From an uncultured Collinsella sp. (GTDB lineage: Bacteria > Actinomycetota > Coriobacteriia > Coriobacteriales > Coriobacteriaceae), in contig UQWV01000079.1 in the NCBI GenBank assembly GCA_900544845.1, forward strand, positions 1 through 7,049: 7,049 bases of DNA. The letters are read 5' to 3'. Position 1 is the first letter of the stretch, and every line of letters begins with the position of its first letter. The notes beneath the pieces are model-generated. The model was not told where the DNA came from. It saw nothing but the letters and a program-made list of their open reading frames with translations, and did no database searches. The position numbers and the translations under genes were made by a program. Positions 1 through 4,906 of the stretch are shown here, one piece after another.

Positions 1-635
1 ACACCATGCCCACCCGCAAGACCCGCGAGCGCTCAAAGCGCGTCTATACCCTCGACGAGGCCCTGGGCGTCCTCGACGCACTGCGCGGCAACCCCCTGGA
101 GCCCGCGTTCATCCTCGCGTGCTTCGGCTCCTGCCGCTCAGGCGAGTCGCTGGGCGTGCGCACCGAGGAGGTGCTGCGCTGGGAGCGTAGCGGCACCGTC
201 CTCGCCTGCGCCGACATCTGCCGCCAGATGCAGCAGTCCGGCACCGAGCCGGTGGGCGCCCTCAAGACCGCCAAGTCCGCCCGTACCGTCGTGATCCTAC
301 CGCAGGCCGCCGACCGCCTTGTCGAGATAGCGGCCTCGCGCGCCGCCGAGGGCCGCGAGTGGCTGAGCGACCGGGGCGACGGGCTTCCCATGAACCGGAG
401 CATCTGCAACAACCGTTGGCGGAAACTCTGCGCCGCCCGCGGCATCGAGCACATCCCGTGGTCGAACCTCCGCAACTCATGGCGTACGATAGCGGAGGTC
501 GAGCTTCGCCTGCCGTGGGACCTCATAGAGATGCTGATGGGCCACGCCCTTCCCGGCGTGTCGGGACGGCACTATATCCGACCCACCGCCGAGCAGGTCG
601 TCCGCGCCGCCTTCGACGCGCTTGGGATAAGTTAG
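1..635 (+). CDS. Tyrosine recombinase / phage-type integrase, catalytic domain (5' partial)
   Basis: This is a site-specific DNA recombinase of the tyrosine recombinase family, which cuts and rejoins DNA through a 3'-phosphotyrosine link. Numbering from the ATG at 6, the fold landmarks are: Arg44 in CRSGE (first catalytic Arg), Lys87 in LKTAKSART (beta-hairpin Lys), Arg156 in SNLR (the HxxR box), His180 in MGH, and the nucleophile Tyr190 in RHYIRP. The first position of HxxR is Ser153 instead of His. The frame is open to the window edge. Only the end of a core-binding domain could precede TLDEA, so the ATG at 6 is probably internal and the true start lies outside. The gene points toward the convergent pentapeptide gene, as integrases at the end of an integrated element often do. 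The recombinase call is firm; the element type cannot be told from this fragment. Confidence 0.88.
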   Translation, partial: TMPTRKTRERSKRVYTLDEALGVLDALRGNPLEPAFILACFGSCRSGESLGVRTEEVLRWERSGTVLACADICRQMQQSGTEPVGALKTAKSARTVVILPQAADRLVEIAASRAAEGREWLSDRGDGLPMNRSICNNRWRKLCAARGIEHIPWSNLRNSWRTIAEVELRLPWDLIEMLMGHALPGVSGRHYIRPTAEQVVRAAFDALGIS

Positions 636-837
636 GATATTCCCCCGCAAAGCCGCAGGTAGATGGCACGCCATTAGTTGTGGCAGTACTAAATAGCCAG
701 TAACCTGCCAAAAAGAGACAGGCTACCTTGCACCAAAAACCGTCGCAACATTCGATGAAAATCGTGCAAACGCGAAAAATCATTAAATGTTGCGACGGTT
801 TGATTTTAGATAGCGGTCGAGCAAAGGACCAGAGCGC
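636..837. other. Gene-free stretch between convergent genes; candidate right boundary of an integrated element
   Basis: These 202 bp hold no plausible gene. They are more A/T-rich than the flanking genes. They contain two inverted repeats: gtaacctg/caggctac (700-707 and 719-726, one mismatch, 11-nt loop) and the larger repeat at 737-801 listed separately. A short pair, ttgcac/gtgcaa (728-733 and 764-769), overlaps the second. Because the recombinase gene ends just upstream and the next gene looks chromosomal, an att site would be expected here. That is an inference: the other end of the element is not in view, so no direct repeat can be shown. Confidence 0.35.
737..801. terminator. 16-bp perfect inverted repeat, probable bidirectional terminator
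   Basis: The arms AAACCGTCGCAACATT (737-752) and its exact reverse complement (786-801) are separated by 33 nt. Pairing continues inward for 6 bp with two mismatches (753-758 against 780-785), leaving a 21-nt loop. On the - strand the stem ends in a run of five T; on the + strand it ends in TTTGATTTT. Placement between the convergent stops at 635 and 838 fits a shared bidirectional terminator. The loop is longer than usual, so a recombinase or other protein binding site is a real alternative. Confidence 0.5.
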
Positions 838-1449
838 CTATTCGTCGGCGAGTTGAATTCCCAACAAACCCGAGAGTGCCAGCGCCTGCTCGGCATTGAC
901 CGTCAAGCCACGCAACTCATGGTAATCGCCCGAAACAACGGGCGCTGCAAATGTACAGCGCGACACATCAACGCCGGAAAGCGACGTCTTGAACACATCA
1001 ACACGCGTCAGGTCACAGCCATCCAGGCGTATCTGACCCAGCTTGGCACCCTGAAACGCAGCCTCTCTCAGACGTGTATCGCATGCTGTCATAGGGCCAA
1101 TGCGTCCCTCCGAAAGGTTCGCATAGCTCAAATCGCACGATCCAAACGACACGCTCGACAGGCGCGCCTTGAGCAAGTTGAGTCCCGGTGCCGAGCAGTC
1201 AACGAAGTCACAGCGGCTGAGCCAGCAGCCTTCCATGTTGCAGCGGATAAAGCGGCAACCGCGAAACACCACGTCGCGAAACGTCGAGCCGCTCCAGTCA
1301 ACGCTATCGAACTCGCAAGATCGGAACACAACGCCATCGAAGGTCGCGCCGTTCGCCACGTCGTAGGCAAGATCCAAATCCTCAAAAGCGGTATTGGAGA
1401 CGAGCTCATCGCCCTCGGCAAAGAGGTCGATGAGCTCGTCCATGCCCAT
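838..1449 (-). CDS. Pentapeptide-repeat protein (203 aa)
   Basis: The protein folds, by family knowledge, as a right-handed quadrilateral beta-helix. Residues about 36-170 form roughly 27 pentapeptides with no break in register: the central position (2, modulo 5) is nearly always F, L, M, V or W, and the preceding inward position (0, modulo 5) is C, V, A or another small residue. Cys45, 65, 85, 105, 145 and 165 stack on one face. The N-terminal 35 residues are acidic. The C-terminal cap (LRGLTVNAEQALALSGLLGI) is of a type common in small bacterial pentapeptide proteins. The start at 1449 is the first ATG clear of the upstream gene; the ATG at 1443 is possible, and both have weak ribosome sites. 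No Qnr-like loops are seen. The function is unknown; some family members protect DNA gyrase, but nothing here shows that. Confidence 0.85.
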   Translation of the reverse strand: MGMDELIDLFAEGDELVSNTAFEDLDLAYDVANGATFDGVVFRSCEFDSVDWSGSTFRDVVFRGCRFIRCNMEGCWLSRCDFVDCSAPGLNLLKARLSSVSFGSCDLSYANLSEGRIGPMTACDTRLREAAFQGAKLGQIRLDGCDLTRVDVFKTSLSGVDVSRCTFAAPVVSGDYHELRGLTVNAEQALALSGLLGIQLADE

Positions 1450-1479
1450 ATGGCAGCCAATCCGTTCGTTTACCCGGGC

Positions 1480-1516
1480 AAAACCACCACAAAGGTGCCT
1501 GTCCCCTTTGCGGTGG
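1480..1516 (-). terminator. 12-bp hairpin after the SGNH hydrolase gene; REP-like core
   Basis: The arms CCACCACAAAGG (1484-1495) and CCTTTGCGGTGG (1505-1516) pair with one mismatch around a 9-nt loop. On the - strand the stem is followed by TTTT, and it lies 13 nt past the hydrolase stop, so it can act as an intrinsic terminator. The - strand also reads GGGGACAGGCACCTTTG, which resembles the GACAGGCACC-type motif of dispersed REP-like palindromes, as I recall it. Copy number cannot be judged from this window. Confidence 0.6.
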
Positions 1517-1528
1517 CTTGGGGTCGCG

Positions 1529-2188
1529 CTACTCACCGAGCATCTCTTGGAGCTTGGCTGCCACGGCATGTCCCAAGCTCTCGTGGCTTTCGGGCATCAT
1601 ATGCAGATAGTCGATATCGCCCGGCTCGGCAAACTCGGCGGCATTAAAAAAGTCGCAGCCAAACTGCTCGGCCACGTGCGCATAGTACTCGCCAAAATGT
1701 TCAGATGCCTCGACGGAACGCTCGTCAAAATCGGTCATATATACATCGGCGATCTGCGGCTTGATCTTGATAGGAGCCATCAGCAGGATGCGCGGGCAAG
1801 GCGCAGCGTCGGTCCACGGAAACGCGCGGACGGCGCGAATCAGCGCCATGGCGCCACGGGCGATATCGGAAGCTGTCACGTTAAAGACCGTCTTACAGTC
1901 GTTGGTGCCCAGCATGATCACAATGGCGTCCAGCGGCTTATGGGCCTCGAGCAGCATCGGAAGCGCGCGAATGCCGTTGAGGTTAGTGTCCAGATGGCAC
2001 ATGTCGTCGCGTACCGTCGTGCGGCCGTTGAGGCCTTCTTCAATTACATGCCAGCCCTCGCCTAAGTCACGTTGGACCACGCCACACCAGCGCACATCCT
2101 GCGCATAGCGCACCGCGGTACCGTCGCGCATGCCCGCCGGATCGTAACCATAGGTGTTGCTGTCACCAAAGCACAGAACGTTTTTCAT
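1529..2188 (-). CDS. SGNH/GDSL-family hydrolase, arylesterase-like (219 aa)
   Basis: This is a serine esterase or acyltransferase-type hydrolase of the SGNH superfamily. Visible blocks are: GDSNT with nucleophile Ser10 (block I), GLNGRTT at 52-58 (oxyanion Gly, block II), MLGTND with Asn96 (block III), and IDYLH with Asp193 and His196 (block V, DxxH). The pattern FGDSNTYGYDP, DVRW, VIEEGLNGRTT, then LD..IIMLGTND closely follows the arylesterase/acyltransferase subgroup known from Mycobacterium smegmatis. The length is normal for that subgroup. There is no signal peptide, so it is probably cytoplasmic. The start at 2188 is chosen for its GGGGAG ribosome site and because MKNVLCFGDS is the usual N-terminus; the open frame extends further upstream only artefactually. 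The substrate cannot be inferred. A strong hairpin ends 23 nt before the start codon. Confidence 0.9.
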   Translation of the reverse strand: MKNVLCFGDSNTYGYDPAGMRDGTAVRYAQDVRWCGVVQRDLGEGWHVIEEGLNGRTTVRDDMCHLDTNLNGIRALPMLLEAHKPLDAIVIMLGTNDCKTVFNVTASDIARGAMALIRAVRAFPWTDAAPCPRILLMAPIKIKPQIADVYMTDFDERSVEASEHFGEYYAHVAEQFGCDFFNAAEFAEPGDIDYLHMMPESHESLGHAVAAKLQEMLGE

Positions 2189-2204
2189 CGTAAGCTCCCC
2201 ACTC

Positions 2205-2241
2205 AATAAAAAGCCGACAGGAGCAGCCTCTCCTGTCGGCT
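2205..2241 (-). terminator. Intrinsic terminator after the PARG-like gene (12-bp perfect stem)
   Basis: The arms AGCCGACAGGAG (2212-2223) and CTCCTGTCGGCT (2230-2241) pair perfectly around the six-base loop at 2224-2229. On the - strand the stem is followed by TTTTATT. It lies 25 nt past the PARG-like stop codon and immediately before the ribosome site of the SGNH hydrolase gene, so it may also act as an attenuator in that gene's leader. Confidence 0.85.
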
Positions 2242-2266
2242 CGGTATATCGCATCACGAGCACCGT

Positions 2267-3400
2267 TTACAGGTACTTGCGCCAGTCGTCGTCATCCTCG
2301 TCATCCTCGGCAGCGGCCTGAGCCTGCTCGGCGGCACGGGCGGCTGCGGCGCGGGCGGCAACCTGAGCATAGGACTCCTCGTTTCGCTCGGGGAAGTTTG
2401 CCAGCACGTGCTCGAATTTGGCGAAGTCCTCGTCCCAGCGCGTAGAGGGCACGGCAAAGAAGACCTGCTTGACCTTGAAGTCGCCCGATGCGAGCTCCTT
2501 GCGGAAGAGCTCGGCCACGGCCTCGGCATCAAAGCCGTTGTTGTCGCAGCCCCATGCGCCCAGCACGAGCTTCTCGCGACCCAACTCGTCGCAGATGGCG
2601 AGCACAAAGCGAATGCGGTCGCGCAGGGCATCCAGCAGAGCATCGTCGCTCACGCGATACTCCTGGCGGGCGCGCTTAACGTTGGGCGCGGCGGCCACGA
2701 TCACGTCGGCGTATGCATGCACGTGGTTGCGGTCGAAGCGCACCGCAGGCACCACCAGGGCGCGGTTACGATAGAGCTCGCAGTTGATGTTGCGGCGACG
2801 GTTCTCGCCGTACCACTTACGCTGCTTATCGAGAACGTTGTACAGATACGAATCGGCGCACAGCGTGGCCTCCTGGCCCAGATAACCCTGAATATATCCA
2901 CCGCCCGGATTGGTAAACGAGGCAAAGGCGAGCACGGCCATGTCGCAGAACTGCGCATAGCCGCGACCGTTATCGAGGATTGCCTGCGTGGCGGAGGCAT
3001 CAAGCACAGTGACCTCGGGCAGGACCGGAGCGGGCTCCTCAGCAGGCGCGGACTCAGCTTCGGCGATTTCCTCGGCAGGCTCCTCGACGGGCTCGGGCGC
3101 CGCCTCGGTCTCGGGCGCTGCCTCGACCTCGGCAGTCTCCGCGTTCTCGACGTCCTCGGCGACCTGCTCTTCGGGGGCCACAGCAGTCTGAACCTTGGCC
3201 TTCATCGCCGCGACAAAGCCGGCAGGCATGCCGTCAAACTCGCGAACACCAGCAAGCGAACGCTCGATATCCTTGGCGCAGGCCTCGGACACAGTCATCA
3301 CGTGACGCTCGGCGGCCTTGGCACGGGCCTCGCGCTTGGGATTGGGCTGACCCGCTCGGTTGGACCTGCGGTTACGGTTCCTGTTGTCGACGTCTGCCAT
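2267..3400 (-). CDS. PARG-like / TIGR02452 (DUF2263) family protein with altered QEE motif (377 aa)
   Basis: The domain resembles bacterial poly(ADP-ribose) glycohydrolases, a macrodomain-type fold that binds ADP-ribose. Visible landmarks are VLAFASFTNPGGG at 156-168 (ADP-ribose loop), then seven residues, then Gln176-Glu177-Ala178 where the family signature has QEE, the SYLYNVL helix (184-190), and GAWGCDNNGF (281-290). The catalytic second Glu is therefore Ala. The N-terminus is basic (NRNRNRRSNR...), residues about 77-127 are a Glu/Ala/Pro-rich linker, and the C-terminus is an Ala-rich stretch ending in EDDEDDDDWRKYL. Family members are nearer 270 residues, and the extra length is mainly these parts. 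The start has a good AGGAAAGGTGG site. It sits alone between two terminators. It may bind ADP-ribose without cleaving it, or use another residue. Confidence 0.82.
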   Translation of the reverse strand: MADVDNRNRNRRSNRAGQPNPKREARAKAAERHVMTVSEACAKDIERSLAGVREFDGMPAGFVAAMKAKVQTAVAPEEQVAEDVENAETAEVEAAPETEAAPEPVEEPAEEIAEAESAPAEEPAPVLPEVTVLDASATQAILDNGRGYAQFCDMAVLAFASFTNPGGGYIQGYLGQEATLCADSYLYNVLDKQRKWYGENRRRNINCELYRNRALVVPAVRFDRNHVHAYADVIVAAAPNVKRARQEYRVSDDALLDALRDRIRFVLAICDELGREKLVLGAWGCDNNGFDAEAVAELFRKELASGDFKVKQVFFAVPSTRWDEDFAKFEHVLANFPERNEESYAQVAARAAAARAAEQAQAAAEDDEDDDDWRKYL

Positions 3401-3465
3401 ACGTGGCCACCTTTCCTGTCGCTGCCGCTATCGGCTTTTCCCATCCATGATACCCCGCCGCGCAC

Positions 3466-3494
3466 AAAAAAGACGGCCCCGAAGGACCGCCTTT
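3466..3494 (-). terminator. Intrinsic terminator after the BI-1 family gene, with a UUCG loop
   Basis: Read on the - strand, the 8-bp stem GGCGGTCC / GGGCCGTC (two G-U pairs) closes a TTCG tetraloop. It is preceded by AAA and followed by TTTTTT, the classic intrinsic terminator form. It lies 46 nt past the stop codon of the BI-1 family gene and about 65 nt upstream of the PARG-like start, so those two genes are likely separate transcription units. The A-run on its other side could give weak termination from the + strand too. Confidence 0.85.
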
Positions 3495-3540
3495 CGCATC
3501 GTTTTACCGTGTCCGGCAGGAAGCATCGCAATGCCGCGCT

Positions 3541-4236
3541 TTAATCGCGACGGCCGAGGATGTTCAGAATGCGCAGGAACACGTTGATAATGTCCACGAA
3601 CAGGTTGGATGCCATGAGCACGGCGTTGGGCAGCGTGGGCGGCACCGTCGTTGCCACATAGGTGTCGTAGCCGATGAAGCCGGCGAACACCACGATCACG
3701 ATCAGGTCGGTGATGGACTGCGAAACGCCCATGAACATCAGCACGATCTCGACCAGAATCGTGGCAAGCAGGATGCCAAAACCAATGCCATACACACGCT
3801 GGAAGAACTTGGGGAAGGTCACGCCCAGCGCACCAAAGACAAAGGTGATGGCGGCCGTGGCGATAAAGGCGGTGTTAATGGTAGGCAGGTCGTAGTTGGC
3901 AAGACCAAACGACGCCGTCAGGCCAAAGGTGCTCGCAAAGACCACGTAGCCCACGAGTGACAGGCCCACGGACTGTTTGCTGGCAGCAGCCGACATCATG
4001 ACCATGCCGACGATGGTCAAAATAAATGAGCCAAAGACCAGCGGCAAAGCGGCGCCGCTCATCATCATGCGCGCAAACGACATGGTGCTCGTAAAGTAAG
4101 CACCGGCGCCCATGGCGCAAAAGCCCAAAAAGATCAGAGCAGACATGACAAGGTTGTACGCGCGCGGCGACATCTCCTTGGCACGGCTTGCGCCGGTCTC
4201 GATGGGGCCATTCTGATAGCCCTGGATATCGTTCAT
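3541..4236 (-). CDS. Bax inhibitor-1 / YccA-YetJ family integral membrane protein (231 aa)
   Basis: This is a multi-pass inner-membrane protein of the BI-1 (Bax1-I) family; bacterial YetJ is a pH-sensitive calcium leak channel. Seven hydrophobic segments can be seen at about 27-50, 57-82, 89-112, 121-141, 148-170, 175-196 and 204-226, after a short soluble N-terminus. The C-terminal signature is present: GYDTYVA (189-195) and LFVDIINVFLRILNILGRR (212-230). Asp191 and Asp215 are 24 residues apart, the same spacing as the di-aspartyl pH sensor Asp171/Asp195 of Bacillus subtilis YetJ. The start at 4236 has an AAAGGA ribosome site. The gap to the upstream hypothetical gene is 80 nt, with a possible promoter inside. 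No neighbour suggests a specific partner. Confidence 0.92.
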   Translation of the reverse strand: MNDIQGYQNGPIETGASRAKEMSPRAYNLVMSALIFLGFCAMGAGAYFTSTMSFARMMMSGAALPLVFGSFILTIVGMVMMSAAASKQSVGLSLVGYVVFASTFGLTASFGLANYDLPTINTAFIATAAITFVFGALGVTFPKFFQRVYGIGFGILLATILVEIVLMFMGVSQSITDLIVIVVFAGFIGYDTYVATTVPPTLPNAVLMASNLFVDIINVFLRILNILGRRD

Positions 4237-4292
4237 AATTTCGTCCTTTCAAAAAGCACCGCGACGGCGCCGTAGCTGACAAGTTTCCTGCC

Positions 4293-4298
4293 ATTGTA
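4293..4298 (-). promoter_or_regulatory. Possible -10 element (TACAAT) for the BI-1 family gene
   Basis: The - strand reads GGGTACAATGG about 57 nt before the start codon, a good match to TATAAT, in the 80-nt gap after the upstream gene. No convincing -35 box stands 16-18 nt before it, so this is tentative. A 10-bp palindrome, ACGGCGCCGT (4264-4273), lies in the presumed leader. Confidence 0.25.
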
Positions 4299-4316
4299 CC
4301 CGAACGCCACGCGTTC

Positions 4317-4655
4317 TTACCTGCGGCGCTCGCTCTCGAGTGTTCGGTCGAACGCCCACACCCACCAACGCATCAGATGAGTCTGCGAGCCATCCGGTCG
4401 CTCGCGTGCCTGTTCTTCCAGATACAGTTCGGTCGCATGTCCGCCAAAACGAACCTTATAAGTCGCCGTACGAATGCCGTGAACCGTCAGGCCAAAACCG
4501 GTGGACGAGACAATCTCGTCAATCGTAAAGCAACGGCCGTCGACCCAGCAGACGGTGACCGGCACGACCTGTCCGCCCGCGAGGATGCGAGCCACGACGT
4601 CCACATACTGCTTGTGCACGCGCCGAGTTTTGCCATCTGTCTGTCGATATTCCAT
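4317..4655 (-). CDS. Hypothetical protein, small beta-rich domain (112 aa)
   Basis: I do not recognise a named family. The protein is soluble, with no signal or membrane segment. The middle, about residues 29-80 (VVPVTVCWVDGRCFTIDEIV, then GIRTATYKVRFGGHATELYLEE), alternates hydrophobic residues as a small beta-barrel or sheet would. It resembles short bacterial proteins with a DGR-x-[FY]-x-ID motif followed by a strand-rich core. A Trp-rich strand, MRWWVWAFDR (95-104), ends the domain. The ATG at 4655 is chosen because AGGAG stands just 2 nt before it and the protein reads naturally from there. The ATG at 4676 is possible, and a TACAAT box just upstream would make it nearly leaderless. It diverges from the phosphate permease gene, sharing a 251-bp intergenic region. 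Confidence 0.7.
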   Translation of the reverse strand: MEYRQTDGKTRRVHKQYVDVVARILAGGQVVPVTVCWVDGRCFTIDEIVSSTGFGLTVHGIRTATYKVRFGGHATELYLEEQARERPDGSQTHLMRWWVWAFDRTLESERRR

Positions 4656-4684
4656 GTCTCCTATTATCGAACGCATGTTTGCAT

Positions 4685-4690
4685 ATTGTA
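4685..4690 (-). promoter_or_regulatory. Possible -10 element (TACAAT) for the 112-aa hypothetical gene
   Basis: The - strand reads TTTACAATATG, placing a start of transcription near 4678 and a leader of about 22 nt before the ATG at 4655. No clear -35 hexamer is seen at the usual distance. If real, it argues against any start codon further upstream than 4676. Confidence 0.35.
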
Positions 4691-4844
4691 AAGCGAACAG
4701 ACTGTGGTTTTGGGGTGTTGAGGCGCGCGCATGTGTCCGCATGGCGTGTTAGCAAAAAGAACACCCGCGGTCAACAGGGATAATATTCAATTTTAGTGCC
4801 AAAAAAATTCACTGCTCCCATCAGAACTCGGTAAAGAAACCCGC

Positions 4845-4876
4845 AGGAGGTGATACGATTTATCATGTTTCTGTAA
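4845..4876 (+). promoter_or_regulatory. Leader of the phosphate permease gene: perfect Shine-Dalgarno and a three-codon ORF, or an extended -10
   Basis: AGGAGGTGAT (4845-4854) matches the full anti-Shine-Dalgarno sequence, yet no start codon stands at normal spacing. The next ATG (4865) opens only ATG TTT CTG TAA, in frame with the permease start 42 nt further on. The permease ATG itself has only a weak GAGAAAG site. The overlapping TGATACGAT (4851-4859) fits an extended -10 element instead. The sequence shows the motifs; which reading applies is not settled. Confidence 0.35.
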
Positions 4877-4906
4877 CGTGCCTGCAAACTTCGAGAAAGC
4901 CCATAT

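Noticed and set aside
737..801. Invertible promoter (inverton) flanked by the 16-bp inverted repeats
   Set aside because: The 33-bp interval is too short to hold a promoter or to loop easily for inversion, and no promoter boxes are inside.
1450..1569. N-terminal extension of the pentapeptide protein by 40 residues
   Set aside because: It would overlap the SGNH gene's 3' end and be translated through the terminator hairpin; the extra residues are not pentapeptide-like.
853..1647. A 264-codon open frame on the + strand, antisense to the pentapeptide gene
   Set aside because: It spans two convincing - strand genes and its Ala/Arg-rich product looks like an antisense shadow.
2189..2263. N-terminal extension of the SGNH hydrolase by 25 residues
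   Set aside because: It would run through the terminator hairpin, while the start at 2188 has a good ribosome site and the usual N-terminus.
2408..3544. A 378-codon open frame on the + strand, antisense to the PARG-like gene
   Set aside because: It mirrors a GC-rich gene with strong codon bias, gives a low-complexity Gly/Leu/His-rich product with no recognisable motif, and has no ribosome site; the - strand protein has clear family motifs.
4743..4906. A riboswitch upstream of the phosphate permease
   Set aside because: No conserved aptamer pattern or terminator/anti-terminator pair can be recognised; only short motifs are seen.
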